Shown piece after piece: positions 46,080-55,600 of a stretch of DNA of 64,000 bases. Numbering within the stretch: position 1 is the first letter of the stretch; every line of letters begins with the position of its first letter. Source of the DNA: Pseudarthrobacter naphthalenicus. Its GTDB lineage: Bacteria; Actinomycetota; Actinomycetes; Actinomycetales; Micrococcaceae. A model generated the notes under the pieces. That model had not been told where the DNA came from and made no database searches. It saw nothing but the letters and a program-made list of their open reading frames with translations. The stretch lies in contig NZ_JARESG010000008.1 of assembly GCF_029076445.1 (NCBI RefSeq), positions 124,001 through 188,000 on the forward strand. Reading direction: 5' to 3'. A program made the translations under genes and the position numbers.

Positions 46080-47537
46080 ATGACACCCAATTCAGCACAT
46101 ACGCCTCCGGACGCCAGAACCCCCGACGCCGTCGGCACTCCCGGTCAGTCCTTCCTGTCCATCGAAGGGGCCGGACTTCGCGAGGCCGTAGCCCGTTCCT
46201 TCGACGCAACCCTGAGCCGGTTGAAGGATCTTGTGGCCATACCCGGCATCGCGTGGCCAAGTTTTGATCCGGCACCGCTGGATGCCAGCGCAACTGCCGT
46301 GGCCGGCCTGCTGCGCGCGGCGGGACTCGACGATGTCCAGATCCTGCGCAGCCACAAGGCAGACGGCCTTCCGGGCGGCCCGGCCGTCGTCGCACGGCGG
46401 CCGGCCGCGGCAGGAAAGGCGACCATTCTGCTCTACGCCCACCACGACGTGCAGCCCCCCGGCGATCCCGCGCTGTGGGAATCGGAGCCCTTTGCCGCCG
46501 TCGAACGCAACGGAAGGCTCTATGGGCGGGGCGCTGCTGATGATAAGGCCGGAATCATGGCCCACCTTGCGGCCTACACTGCAGCCGCGGAGGTTCTGGG
46601 GGAGGAGTTCGGCCTCGGTGTCACATTCTTTATCGAAGGCGAAGAGGAGGCGGGCTCGCCGACTTTCCGCACCTTCCTTGAAGCGCACCGTGAACTGCTG
46701 CGGGCCGACGTGATTGTTGTTGCAGACTCGAGCAACTGGAAGGTTGGCGTTCCCGCCCTGACCACCAGCCTGCGCGGCCTCGTGGACGGAACCATTGAAG
46801 TCCAGGTGCTTGACCACGCCGTGCATTCAGGAATGTTCGGCGGCCCGGTGCTTGACGCGCCAACCCTGCTTTCCCGCCTGATTGCCACCCTCCACGACGC
46901 GGACGGCAACGTGGCCATCGAGGGTCTGGTTTCTTATGACAATGCCGCTGTGGACCTCACGGAGGCGGAATACCGTTCGGATTCGTCCGTGCTCGACGGC
47001 GTACGGCTGGCCGGCACCGGAAGCATCGCCGCCCGCCTCTGGACCAAGCCGGCCCTCTCCATCATCGGATTTGACGCGCCTGCAGTTGAGGTCGCATCCA
47101 ATACCCTCCTGCCGCGGGCTCGCGCCAAGTTCAGCCTCCGTTTGGCGCCGGGCCAAAACCCCCAAGAGGCCATGGACGCCGTTCAGCGGCACGTGGAAGC
47201 CAATGCACCCTTTGGCGCGAGGGTCGTCTTCACTCCCGGCGAGAGCGGCAACTCGTTCCTCGCCGACACGGCATCAGCCGCGGCGAAGTCAGCCATGTGG
47301 GCGCTCGGGGAGGCCTGGGGTGTCCCTGCCGTGGAAATGGGCATCGGCGGTTCGATTCCGTTCATTGCCGATCTGGTGGACGTCTACCCCGACGTGCAGA
47401 TCCTGGTGACCGGCGTGGAGGACCCGGATTCACGTGCGCACAGCGCCAACGAGTCGCTTCACATTGGCGACTTCAAGAACGCCGTGGTTGCCGAGGCGTT
47501 GCTGCTGGCGCGCCTGAACGCCGACGGGATCGCGTGA
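46080..47537 (+). CDS. M20 family dipeptidase
   Basis: A 485-residue zinc peptidase. The di-zinc site residues appear in order as YAHHDVQPPGDP (His and Asp), GAADDKAG (bridging Asp), EGEEEAGS (Glu pair), VVADSSNW (Asp) and, near the C-terminus, the AHSANESLH His. A dimerisation domain (LTTSLRGLVDGTIEVQVLDHAVHSGMF) lies between. Probably cleaves dipeptides or related amides in the cytoplasm. ATG 46080 was chosen over the more upstream frame. Confidence 0.92.
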   Translation: MTPNSAHTPPDARTPDAVGTPGQSFLSIEGAGLREAVARSFDATLSRLKDLVAIPGIAWPSFDPAPLDASATAVAGLLRAAGLDDVQILRSHKADGLPGGPAVVARRPAAAGKATILLYAHHDVQPPGDPALWESEPFAAVERNGRLYGRGAADDKAGIMAHLAAYTAAAEVLGEEFGLGVTFFIEGEEEAGSPTFRTFLEAHRELLRADVIVVADSSNWKVGVPALTTSLRGLVDGTIEVQVLDHAVHSGMFGGPVLDAPTLLSRLIATLHDADGNVAIEGLVSYDNAAVDLTEAEYRSDSSVLDGVRLAGTGSIAARLWTKPALSIIGFDAPAVEVASNTLLPRARAKFSLRLAPGQNPQEAMDAVQRHVEANAPFGARVVFTPGESGNSFLADTASAAAKSAMWALGEAWGVPAVEMGIGGSIPFIADLVDVYPDVQILVTGVEDPDSRAHSANESLHIGDFKNAVVAEALLLARLNADGIA

Positions 47538-47601
47538 GCTTCTCTTGGGCGGCCCGGCCGGGAACAACAACCATCCGCCAACGGTTACGTTTGGAGTTAG
47601 A

Positions 47602-47624
47602 GCTACGCGTCTGACCGACGTAGC
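47602..47624. promoter_or_regulatory. Small inverted repeat upstream of erpA
   Basis: GCTACG and CGTAGC (6-base arms) flank 11 bases, about 80 bases before the erpA start, in AT-richer DNA that includes TATAGC. It could be an operator for an iron or Fe-S regulator, but nothing confirms this. Confidence 0.3.
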
Positions 47625-47705
47625 ATGTAGCTATAGCCCATACCGTATCTGTAGGGGCAGGCGCCGCTGACGCGGTGCCGCCAGGACCGTCCAAAGGTAG
47701 GCCAA

Positions 47706-48095
47706 ATGAGCACCGCAACCAACGAGAACACCACCGAAACCGCAGCAGCTGCCAGCGATGAACTGGCCGCGCACGAGGTCAAACTGACCGACGTCGCTGC
47801 AGGGAAGGTCCGCAGCCTGCTTGAGCAGGAAGGCCGCACTGATCTCCGCCTCCGTGTTGCCGTCCAGCCCGGCGGCTGCTCGGGCCTGATCTACCAGCTC
47901 TACTTCGACGAGCGTCTTCTGGACGGCGATGCCGTCCGTGACTACGACGGCGTTGAAGTTGTCGTGGACAAGATGAGCGTGCCCTACCTCAGTGGCGCGA
48001 GCATCGACTTCGAAGACACCATCTCCAAGCAGGGTTTCACCATTGACAACCCCAATGCCGGAGGCTCCTGCGCATGTGGTGATTCGTTCCACTGA
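47706..48095 (+). CDS. erpA: Iron-sulfur cluster insertion protein ErpA (A-type carrier)
   Basis: A 129-residue A-type Fe-S carrier. The three cluster cysteines are in QPGGCSGLIYQ and the C-terminal GGSCACGDSFH. The first ~20 residues are a Thr/Ala-rich tail. It passes clusters to target apo-proteins. Its position just before the cytochrome oxidase operon, across from a bc1 complex with a Rieske Fe-S protein, is common in actinobacteria. Confidence 0.93.
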   Translation: MSTATNENTTETAAAASDELAAHEVKLTDVAAGKVRSLLEQEGRTDLRLRVAVQPGGCSGLIYQLYFDERLLDGDAVRDYDGVEVVVDKMSVPYLSGASIDFEDTISKQGFTIDNPNAGGSCACGDSFH

Positions 48096-48282
48096 CCCGG
48101 TCCTTTCGCCCGATGCCGGCGCCTGCTTTCCGTCCGCCAGAAACGGCACGAAGGCACGGCGCCGACATGTGGGCGAAAAGCCCGGCGGAGCGGTAAGCTC
48201 TACACCGAGTAGTAAAACTTTTAGTGTGCCCGGGCAGGCCATGGAGCCGCCGGGCAACAGCAACAAGTAGGAAGGGCCGTCT

Positions 48283-49155
48283 GTGAGTTCGCAGAACCGA
48301 ACCGGCAGCCGACGCAAAACGATCACTTCGATCTCAGGCTTGGCAGTTGCCGGCGCGTTGGTTTTGACTGGATGTTCGCCAGAGGTATCGAGGGGGTGGC
48401 TGCCCACCGAACGCGGCACCACCAATCACACTGACCGGATCATGGACCTCTGGGTCAACTCATGGATTGCCGCCCTCGTTGTGGGCATCATTACCTGGGG
48501 CTTGATCGTCTGGTGCCTTGTTGCCTACCGCCGCCGCAAGGGAACCGTCGGGTTCCCGAAGCAAATCAGCTTTAACCTCCCGCTTGAGGTGTTCTACCTG
48601 ACCATCCCGATCTTCATGGTCCTGGTGTTCTTCTACTTCACTGACCGTGACCAGCAGGCCATCGATGACCGCTCACAGCCGGCCGATGTCGTTGTGGACG
48701 TCCGTGGAAAGCAGTGGGCGTGGGACTTCAACTACAAGTCCGGCACCGTCATCCAGGAAGACCTCTACGAGGCCGGCGTCCAGGCACACCTGACGGGCAA
48801 CACCATCGACAAGGAAGCTCTTCCGACGCTCTACTTGCCGGTGAACAAGTCAGTTGATCTTGAACTGAACGCCCGCGACGTCATTCACTCCTTCTGGGTT
48901 CCCGCCTTCCTTCAGAAGCGCGACATGATCCCCGGGAAGACCAACTACATCCGGTTCACTCCCACTAAAGAGGGAACCTATGACGGCAAGTGCGCAGAAC
49001 TCTGCGGCGAGTACCACTCGGAAATGCTGTTCCGCGTCAAGGTTGTCTCTGAAACCGAATTCCAGTCCCACATGGACAAGCTCAAGGCAGCCGGTAACAC
49101 GGGCCTCCTCGGGGCAGAGTATGACCGCAACCCGAACCTGAACGAAACGAAGTAG
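48283..49155 (+). CDS. ctaC: Cytochrome c oxidase subunit II
   Basis: A 290-residue aa3-type oxidase subunit. A lipoprotein signal (LVLTGC, about residues 28-33) is followed by two membrane spans and the extracellular cupredoxin domain with the dinuclear copper A site: VIHSFWVPAF and CAELCGEYHSEML (C-x3-C-x3-H-x2-M). WAWDFNY is the conserved aromatic electron-entry patch. The start is GTG at 48283 with GGAAGG upstream. First gene of ctaC-ctaD-ctaF. Confidence 0.96.
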   Translation: MSSQNRTGSRRKTITSISGLAVAGALVLTGCSPEVSRGWLPTERGTTNHTDRIMDLWVNSWIAALVVGIITWGLIVWCLVAYRRRKGTVGFPKQISFNLPLEVFYLTIPIFMVLVFFYFTDRDQQAIDDRSQPADVVVDVRGKQWAWDFNYKSGTVIQEDLYEAGVQAHLTGNTIDKEALPTLYLPVNKSVDLELNARDVIHSFWVPAFLQKRDMIPGKTNYIRFTPTKEGTYDGKCAELCGEYHSEMLFRVKVVSETEFQSHMDKLKAAGNTGLLGAEYDRNPNLNETK

Positions 49156-49164
49156 GGGAGCGAC

Positions 49165-50892
49165 GTGGCTACTTATACCCAATCCGCACCTGTAGGGACC
49201 CTAGAGGCTCCCGTAGTACCGAAATCCAAGGGACGCATCGTCGTCAACTGGATCACCTCCACTGACCACAAGACCATCGGGTACATGTACCTGATCGCGT
49301 CGTTTGTGTTCTTCTGCTTCGGCGGCGTCATGGCACTGCTGATTCGTGCTGAACTGTTCGAACCCGGCATGCAGATCCTGCAGACCAAGGAACAGTACAA
49401 CCAGCTGTTCACCATGCACGGCACCGTGATGCTGCTGATGTTTGCAACACCCCTGTTTGCCGGGTTCACCAACGTGATCATGCCCCTGCAGATCGGTGCC
49501 CCGGATGTTGCTTTCCCGCGATTGAATGCGCTGGCGTTCTGGTTCTTCCTCTTCGGTTCGACCATTGCGGTGTCCGGATTCATCACCCCTCAGGGTGCTG
49601 CTTCCTTCGGCTGGTTCGCTTACGCACCGCTCTCCAACACCACCTTCAGCCCCGGCATTGGCGGTGACCTGTGGGTCTTCGGCCTGGCGTTGTCCGGGTT
49701 CGGCACCATCCTTGGTGCGGTCAACTTCATCACCACCATCATCTGCATGCGGGCTCCGGGCATGACCATGTGGCGGATGCCGATCTTCACCTGGAACGCC
49801 CTCATCACCTCCATCCTGGTCCTGATGGCGTTCCCGCCGCTGGCCGCTGCCCTGTTCGCGCTCGGCGCTGATCGCAGGTTTGGTGCCCACATCTTCGACC
49901 CGGAGAACGGCGGGGCGGTCCTCTGGCAGCACCTGTTCTGGTTCTTCGGCCACCCGGAGGTCTACATCATTGCGCTGCCGTTCTTCGGCATCGTTTCGGA
50001 GATCTTCCCGGTGTTCAGCCGCAAGCCGATCTTTGGCTACAAGGGCCTCGTCTACGCAACAATTGCCATCGCCGCTCTCTCCGTGACCGTGTGGGCGCAC
50101 CACATGTACGTCACCGGTTCGGTGCTGCTGCCGTTCTTCGCGTTCATGACCATGCTGATCGCAGTGCCCACCGGTGTGAAGTTCTTCAACTGGATCGGCA
50201 CCATGTGGCGGGGGTCGCTGACGTTCGAAACTCCAATGCTGTGGAGCATCGGCTTCCTCGTCACGTTCCTCTTTGGCGGGCTGACCGGCATCATCCTGGC
50301 CTCGCCGCCGCTGGACTTCCACGTCTCGGACTCGTACTTCGTTGTGGCGCACTTCCACTACGTGGTGTTCGGCACCGTCGTGTTCGCGATGTTCGCCGGG
50401 TTCTACTTCTGGTGGCCTAAGTGGACAGGCAAGATGCTCAACGAGCGTCTCGGCAAGATCCACTTCTGGCTGCTCTTCCTCGGCTTCCACGGCACGTTCC
50501 TCATCCAGCACTGGCTGGGCGTCGAGGGTATGCCCCGCCGCTACGCCGACTACCTGGTGGAGGATAACTTCACCTGGATGAACCAGTTCTCCACCATCGC
50601 CTCGTTCGTCCTCGGCGCTTCGCTGATTCCGTTCTTCTGGAACGTCTACATCACCTGGCGCAGCAACGAAAAGGTTGAAGTGGATGACCCGTGGGGCTTC
50701 GGTGCCTCGCTGGAGTGGGCCACCTCGTGCCCGCCGCCGCGCCACAACTTCACGTCCCTGCCCCGCATCCGGTCAGAGCGTCCCGCCTTGGACCTGCACC
50801 ACCCGGAGCTCTCACAGGTACACACCGTCGAGTCGCCTGCTCCCGCAGCAGCTGTGCTCGGTAACGCCGACCAGAAGGACACAGCCCAGTGA
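49165..50892 (+). CDS. ctaD: Cytochrome c oxidase subunit I
   Basis: A 575-residue, 12-span heme-copper oxidase core. The low-spin heme ligand is in [18 protein letters not shown]. The CuB site and cross-linked Tyr are in [16 protein letters not shown], with HH in VWAHHMY. The K-channel region is PTGVKFFNW, and the last heme ligands are in [12 protein letters not shown] start with GGGAG five bases before. Its stop overlaps ctaF (GTGA). Confidence 0.97.
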   Translation: MATYTQSAPVGTLEAPVVPKSKGRIVVNWITSTDHKTIGYMYLIASFVFFCFGGVMALLIRAELFEPGMQILQTKEQYNQLFTMHGTVMLLMFATPLFAGFTNVIMPLQIGAPDVAFPRLNALAFWFFLFGSTIAVSGFITPQGAASFGWFAYAPLSNTTFSPGIGGDLWVFGLALSGFGTILGAVNFITTIICMRAPGMTMWRMPIFTWNALITSILVLMAFPPLAAALFALGADRRFGAHIFDPENGGAVLWQHLFWFFGHPEVYIIALPFFGIVSEIFPVFSRKPIFGYKGLVYATIAIAALSVTVWAHHMYVTGSVLLPFFAFMTMLIAVPTGVKFFNWIGTMWRGSLTFETPMLWSIGFLVTFLFGGLTGIILASPPLDFHVSDSYFVVAHFHYVVFGTVVFAMFAGFYFWWPKWTGKMLNERLGKIHFWLLFLGFHGTFLIQHWLGVEGMPRRYADYLVEDNFTWMNQFSTIASFVLGASLIPFFWNVYITWRSNEKVEVDDPWGFGASLEWATSCPPPRHNFTSLPRIRSERPALDLHHPELSQVHTVESPAPAAAVLGNADQKDTAQ

Positions 50893-51290
50893 AAATCGAG
50901 TCTTGGATTTTTGGAGGCGGCGTTTTCTTCTTCGTTCCGGTCGCCCTGGTTTACGGTTTCCTGACGAACTGGACTGAGCCGGTCGGGCTCCTCGGAGTGC
51001 TGCTCATTGCCGGCCTGGCTGGCATGATCGGTGCGTACCTCGGCTTCACCGGGCGCCGTGTCGGCCTCCGGCCTGAGGACCGCAGCGACGCTGAGATCCA
51101 TGAGGGTGCCGGCGAGCAGGGCCACTTCAGCCCGTGGAGCTGGTGGCCGCTGGTTCTGGGTCTGGCATGCGCCGGTGGCTTCCTCGGCCTGGCAGTTGGA
51201 TGGTGGGTTGTGTTCATCGCCGCCGGCCTTGCCATGGTTGCCCTGGTCGGCTGGGTCTTCGAGTACAGCCGTGGGGATCACGCACACTAA
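50889..51290 (+). CDS. ctaF: Cytochrome c oxidase subunit IV (actinobacterial CtaF)
   Basis: A 133-residue, four-span membrane protein specific to actinobacterial aa3 oxidases. Two N-terminal spans ([36 protein letters not shown]), a polar loop with [20 protein letters not shown], and two C-terminal spans match the family. Translation is coupled to ctaD by a 4-base overlap. Confidence 0.94.
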   Translation: MKIESWIFGGGVFFFVPVALVYGFLTNWTEPVGLLGVLLIAGLAGMIGAYLGFTGRRVGLRPEDRSDAEIHEGAGEQGHFSPWSWWPLVLGLACAGGFLGLAVGWWVVFIAAGLAMVALVGWVFEYSRGDHAH

Positions 51291-51325
51291 AATCTCGCTG
51301 AGAGGTCTTCGGACCAATCAAGAAC

Positions 51326-51367
51326 AAAAATGCTGGGCCCCACCGAACGGTGGGGCCCAGCATTTTT
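51326..51367. terminator. Bidirectional terminator between ctaF and the HPr gene
   Basis: A 19-base-pair perfect stem (arms 51326-51344 and 51349-51367) with a GAAC loop, flanked by A5 on the left and T6 on the right. It can end ctaCDF and, on the other strand, the HPr transcript. Confidence 0.93.
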
Positions 51368-51443
51368 TGCATTTATGGCAGCACGCCGGACCGTTGCTGC
51401 ATCAGTCACAGTGCGTCCGGCAACCACCGTGCCCTGGGAGCGC

Positions 51444-51737
51444 CTACGCGGCGCCCTGGGACTCCAGGAGCGCTACCAGCATCAACAGGGCCTCCTCGTT
51501 GTCCTCGATTGATTTGAGGCCTATGAGGGCATCGTCGGCGACGGAAAGCTCCACTTCACAGCCGAAGGCAAAATCAGCGGTCATTACCTCGAGCAGCGAC
51601 CTCGCGTCCACACCCTGGATTCCGGCCTTCCGGATGGTGATGGGCAGGCCTGTGGCTGTTACGGCCCGGACAAATTCTGCGGCCGGGCGGGCATGCAATC
51701 CGATCGCAGCCGAAACCACAGCCTTGTGAACTGGCAA
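51444..51737 (-). CDS. HPr-family phosphocarrier protein
   Basis: A 97-residue HPr. The phosphorylated histidine is in IGLHARPAAEFV (near residue 15). GVDARSLLEVMTADFAFG is the region around the regulatory site, in which a Ser is present (DARSLL). It carries phosphate from enzyme I to sugar permeases of the phosphotransferase system. The start is TTG at 51737 with GAGGAGA five bases upstream. It is divergent from a GntR regulator with a dre-like operator between them. Confidence 0.9.
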   Translation of the reverse strand: MPVHKAVVSAAIGLHARPAAEFVRAVTATGLPITIRKAGIQGVDARSLLEVMTADFAFGCEVELSVADDALIGLKSIEDNEEALLMLVALLESQGAA

Positions 51738-51842
51738 AGCGTCTCCTCTGTCACGGCGGCTCATCCGCCTCCTGCTGAAATTTCCAATCCAATATAGCGC
51801 TCCAGTGCTGGTCCCATCTAAAGTGGCGGCCAGTGATGGGGG

Positions 51843-51858
51843 AGTGGTCTAGACCTCC
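51843..51858. promoter_or_regulatory. DasR-type operator (dre)
   Basis: AGTGGTCTAGACCTCC contains the perfect 10-base palindrome GGTCTAGACC and agrees with the dre consensus (TGGTCTAGACCA) at 11 of 12 core positions. It lies between the HPr gene and the GntR/UTRA regulator at 51911. DasR controls phosphotransferase and aminosugar genes, including its own, in Streptomyces, so autoregulation and HPr control are likely here. Confidence 0.75.
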
Positions 51859-51910
51859 GGCTGCTTCGATTAAGATTGAAGGGTGAAGATCGCAGCAGTA
51901 TTGAGCAGCC

Positions 51911-52699
51911 ATGGCCGCTAAGGCCGAGAGCATCCGGGGTGAGATCGACCGCAGCAGCGGCGTCGCCATTTACATACAGCTCCGGGAAATCCTGCGCGCT
52001 TACATCAGTGAATCCTGTCCGCCAGGATCTGCCTTACCCTCCGAACGGGATCTTGCCTTGCGGTTCGGACTGGCACGAATGACAGTCCGGCAGGCGATTG
52101 ATGCCCTCGTCGGTGAGGAGGTGATCGAGCGTGTGGTGGGCCTGGGAACCTTTGTCCGCAAGCCGAAGCTCGATCTCCAAGTCAAGCTGACCTCGTACAG
52201 CGAGGAAATGCAGCGCCGTGGAATGGTCCCGGCGGCGAAGGTCCTCAGCTTCGAGCAGATCGGCGCCAGTGCCTTCCTCGCCAGGGAACTGCAGGTGGAG
52301 GAGGGGACACCCTTGGTCCGGTTCCGCAGGCTGTTGCTTGCTGACGGCGAGCCCATGAGCGTGGACGAGAACTTCATCCCGGCGCAGCGCGTACCCGGGT
52401 TGCTCGACAGCGAGCCGCCCACGTCCCTCTACAACGTCCTGAGCGAGCAGTTCGGCCTTGTCATGGAATGGGGTGAGGACATGATTGAAGCGACAGCAGC
52501 GTCACCCTCCACGGCACGGCTGCTGAACGTGGACGTCGGCACTCCGCTCCTTAAAATCCAGCGGCACGCGTTTGTGGCGCGTGCCATGGTGGACTACTCC
52601 GTTTCCTATTACAGGGCGGACCGCTACAAGCTATGGGTGCCGCTCCAACGGCCCGGGGCACGTACTGCCCGGAGCCAGTCTGGATACCGCAGCCACTAG
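51911..52699 (+). CDS. GntR/HutC-family regulator, DasR-like
   Basis: A 262-residue regulator: an N-terminal winged helix (PPGSALPSERDLALRFGLARMTVRQAIDAL as the core of residues 38-70) with VVGLGTFVRKPKL, and a C-terminal UTRA effector domain (SYSEEMQRRGMVPAAKVLSFE, DGEPMSVDENFIPAQRVPGLL). UTRA members near phosphotransferase genes sense phosphorylated aminosugars such as glucosamine-6-phosphate. A dre-like site is 53 bases upstream of the start, and HPr is the divergent neighbour. I infer a DasR-like global sugar regulator. Confidence 0.88.
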   Translation: MAAKAESIRGEIDRSSGVAIYIQLREILRAYISESCPPGSALPSERDLALRFGLARMTVRQAIDALVGEEVIERVVGLGTFVRKPKLDLQVKLTSYSEEMQRRGMVPAAKVLSFEQIGASAFLARELQVEEGTPLVRFRRLLLADGEPMSVDENFIPAQRVPGLLDSEPPTSLYNVLSEQFGLVMEWGEDMIEATAASPSTARLLNVDVGTPLLKIQRHAFVARAMVDYSVSYYRADRYKLWVPLQRPGARTARSQSGYRSH

Positions 52700-52704
52700 A
52701 GCAA

Positions 52705-52741
52705 AGGAAAAGGCCCGGTCCAAATGGACCGGGCCTTTCCT
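52705..52741. terminator. Bidirectional terminator between the GntR gene and qcrB
   Basis: A stem of AAGGCCCGGTCC (52710-52721) with GGACCGGGCCTT (52726-52737) and an AAAT loop, extended outward by GGAAA/TTTCC with small imperfections. It lies between converging genes. Confidence 0.88.
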
Positions 52742-52776
52742 GATCTTGCTGGTCTATCTCTTGGCGCTAGCTTGAA

Positions 52777-54456
52777 TCAGTGGCTGAGGCTCTTGCTTTC
52801 CTGGGCCGATTCCACGGCCGGGGCATGGTGGCCGTGCGCGGCTTCCAGCTCCGACGGCGTAGCCGGGGCCACGCGGTCCTCGAAGAACCACTTGGACAGG
52901 AAGGCCCGCCGCTTTTCCTTGCGCGTGACAACACCGTGCTCGTTGGGAACTGCGGGCAGCGGTGCCGGTGACTCGAAGCCGACCAGCTTGTAGCGCTTGT
53001 ACTCATCCAGGGGTGCGTGGACCTCAATGAACTCACCGTGCGGAAGGCGCACGATGCGGCCGGTCTCACGGCCGTGCAGGGCGATCTCGCGGTCCTTGCG
53101 CTGGAGCGCGAGGGCTACACGCTTGGTGACGATGTAGGCAATGATCGGGCCGACGAAGAACAGGGCCCGGAGCCAGTACGTCACATCGTTCAGCGAGACG
53201 TGGAAGTGCGTGGCGATGAGGTCAGATCCGGCGGCAGCCCACATAACGCAGTACCAAACGAAGCCTGCCACGCCGATGGCGGTGCGGGTCGGAGCATTCC
53301 GCGGACGGTCCAGCACGTGGTGCTCACGATCGTCCTTGGTGATCCACCGTTCAATCCAGGGGTACATGAACATCACGGTGAACAGGATGCCTGCCGGCAC
53401 CAGGGCCGGGAGGAGAACGTTCAGCGTCAGGGTGTACCCGAAGATGACGTATTCGAAGTGGAAATTACCGATGACACCCGGCATCAGGCGCAGGGCGCCG
53501 TCAACAAAGCCGATGTACCAGTCAGGCTGGGTACCGGCGGAGACGGGGGAGGGGTCATACGGGCCGTAGTTCCAGATCGGGTTGATCGTGAAGAAGGCTG
53601 CCATCAGCGCAATGACGCCGAAGACGATGAAGAAGAAGCCGCCGGCCTTTGCTGCGTAGACCGGACCGAGCGGGTAGCCCACGACGTTGCCGTCGTTGCG
53701 GCCGGGGCCGGGGTACTGGGTGTGCTTGTGAACGACCACCATGAACAGGTGGAGCACGATCATCAGCAGGATCAGTGCGGGCACCAGCAGGATGTGCAGC
53801 ATGTAGAGGCGGCCGATGACTGCAGTGCCGGGGAACTCTCCGCCAAACAGGAAGAAGGAGATGTACGTGCCGATCACCGGGATGGACTTGATGACGCCGT
53901 CAATGATGCGCAGGCCGTTGCCGGAGAGCAGGTCATCGGGGAGCGAGTAGCCGGTGAAGCCGGCCGCCATGGCCAGGATGAGCAGGACGCTGCCCACCAC
54001 CCAGTTCATTTCACGAGGTTTGCGGAAAGCTCCGGTGAAGAAGACGCGCAACATATGCACCGCAATGGACGCGACGAACAGCAGCGCGGCCCAGTGGTGC
54101 ACCTGACGCATGAAGAGGCCGCCGCGGACGTCGAACGAGATGTTCAGCGAGGAGCTGTACGCTACTGACATTTCGACGTTCTTCAGCGGGACATAGGAGC
54201 CCACGTAGCGGGTTTCGGCCATGGAGGGGTCGAAGAAAAAGGTCAGGAAGGTGCCTGACAGGAGCAGGATGACGAACGAATAGAGCGCCACTTCTCCAAA
54301 CATAAACGACCAGTGGTCGGGGAAGACTTTCCGCCCGAACTCACGGAGGATGCCGGAACCACCGACGCGGGAATCAACGAAGTCGGTGATGCGCCCGGTC
54401 TTGGTCTTGGCTACGAAGGCGGGGGCTTCAGCTGTTGATGCTGCGCTCATGCTCAT
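52777..54456 (-). CDS. qcrB: Cytochrome bc1 complex cytochrome b subunit
   Basis: A 559-residue actinobacterial QcrB. The N-terminal cytochrome b core has the heme-ligand histidines (RQVHHWAALLFVASIAVHMLR and HILLVPALILLMIVLHLFMVVVH) and the quinol-site region PVSAGTQPDWYIGF. A C-terminal extension of ~140 residues beyond classical cytochrome b is typical of the bc1-aa3 supercomplex. I used ATG 54456 after GGGAG (a GTG immediately precedes it); the start overlaps the qcrA end by 29 bases. Target family of the drug telacebec in mycobacteria. Confidence 0.96.
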   Translation of the reverse strand: MSMSAASTAEAPAFVAKTKTGRITDFVDSRVGGSGILREFGRKVFPDHWSFMFGEVALYSFVILLLSGTFLTFFFDPSMAETRYVGSYVPLKNVEMSVAYSSSLNISFDVRGGLFMRQVHHWAALLFVASIAVHMLRVFFTGAFRKPREMNWVVGSVLLILAMAAGFTGYSLPDDLLSGNGLRIIDGVIKSIPVIGTYISFFLFGGEFPGTAVIGRLYMLHILLVPALILLMIVLHLFMVVVHKHTQYPGPGRNDGNVVGYPLGPVYAAKAGGFFFIVFGVIALMAAFFTINPIWNYGPYDPSPVSAGTQPDWYIGFVDGALRLMPGVIGNFHFEYVIFGYTLTLNVLLPALVPAGILFTVMFMYPWIERWITKDDREHHVLDRPRNAPTRTAIGVAGFVWYCVMWAAAGSDLIATHFHVSLNDVTYWLRALFFVGPIIAYIVTKRVALALQRKDREIALHGRETGRIVRLPHGEFIEVHAPLDEYKRYKLVGFESPAPLPAVPNEHGVVTRKEKRRAFLSKWFFEDRVAPATPSELEAAHGHHAPAVESAQESKSLSH

Positions 54457-55504
54457 CACGCTCCCAGTAACTCGGTCCTACAGGTTCTTTGAAGTCGCTG
54501 GTAGCGACCAGGTAGCCCTCGTTATCCACCGCAATGGGTAGCTGGGGGAGAGGCCGGCTGGCCGGGCCAAAGATTACCTTGCACTCTTGTGTGAGGTCGA
54601 AGGTGGACTGATGGCACGGGCACAGCAGATGGTGCGTCTGCTGCTCGTAAAGGGCAACAGGGCAACCCACGTGGGTGCAGATCTTGGAGTAGGCAACAAT
54701 ACCGTTGTAGCTCCAGTTTTCGCGTCCTGCTGAAGGCTTCAAGGAATCAGGATCAAGACGCATGAGGAGCACAACAGCCTTGGCTTTTTCGTTGAGCTTG
54801 CCCTCATGAAGTTCGTTGAGTCCCTCAGGAATGACGTGGAATGCCGAACCAAGGGTGACGTCGGAGGCCTTGATGGGCGTACCGTCCGGATCGCGGGTAA
54901 GGCGCTTGAGCTTGCCTTCCTGCGGGGCCCACATGGTGTGCGCCAGTTTTTTGTCCGGACGGGGACCGAGGTCACCGAAGACGGCAATTGCCGGCAGGGG
55001 TGCCAGCGCTACGGCGCCGAGCAGGGTGTTGCGGATGAGCGGGCGGCGCTTGATGCCGGTCTCTTCCACGATGTCGTCCACAATGCGAACGGCCGCCAGG
55101 CGGTCCTCTTCGGTGCGGATTGCGTGGCGTTCCTCTGAAACCTCGTGATCGGGCATGAGGGCCTTGGCCCAATGCACGATTCCGGTGCCAATGCCAAGCA
55201 TGGCAAAGGCGGTACCAAGGCCCAGAAGGGCGTTCTGCAAGCGGATCGTGGCAATGCTTGCCCCGGATCCTGCGCCCAAATCGATGGCAAAGTACGCCAC
55301 CAGGAAGATCAGGGTGCCAACAACGGAGGCGCCGAAAAGTATTGCGACCTGCCGTTCTGCCCGTTTGGCGGCCTTCGGGTCCGTGTCAGCCAGGCGCAAA
55401 CGATGCGGGGGAAGTCCAGGATCCTGGAATTTCTCCACCTCATTCTGACCAGCCGTAGCTACGGTGCCCGAGTGGTTCGGACTGCCGTCACTATGGTTGC
55501 CCAT
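54428..55504 (-). CDS. qcrA: Cytochrome bc1 complex Rieske iron-sulfur subunit
   Basis: A 358-residue actinobacterial Rieske protein with three N-terminal membrane spans (about residues 50-75, 90-115 and 160-180) instead of one. The 2Fe-2S site is CTHVGCPVAL and CPCHQSTFDL (C-x-H ... C-x2-H). The ATG at 55504 follows GATGAGG; an in-frame ATG at 55516 is less well placed. Middle gene of qcrC-qcrA-qcrB. Confidence 0.95.
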   Translation of the reverse strand: MGNHSDGSPNHSGTVATAGQNEVEKFQDPGLPPHRLRLADTDPKAAKRAERQVAILFGASVVGTLIFLVAYFAIDLGAGSGASIATIRLQNALLGLGTAFAMLGIGTGIVHWAKALMPDHEVSEERHAIRTEEDRLAAVRIVDDIVEETGIKRRPLIRNTLLGAVALAPLPAIAVFGDLGPRPDKKLAHTMWAPQEGKLKRLTRDPDGTPIKASDVTLGSAFHVIPEGLNELHEGKLNEKAKAVVLLMRLDPDSLKPSAGRENWSYNGIVAYSKICTHVGCPVALYEQQTHHLLCPCHQSTFDLTQECKVIFGPASRPLPQLPIAVDNEGYLVATSDFKEPVGPSYWERDEHERSINS

Positions 55505-55600
55505 AATTCGCCTCATCCTTCTCTCGTCCCGGCGTCTGCCGGGTTAGTTTTCAATGTCAAACTGCTGACTGGGCAGCAGAAGTTTTGGTGTCCCGGCGCC

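Noticed and set aside
53017..54168. A 383-codon open frame antisense to qcrB
   Set aside because: It mirrors the qcrB codon pattern, and the translated product is highly charged with no domain.
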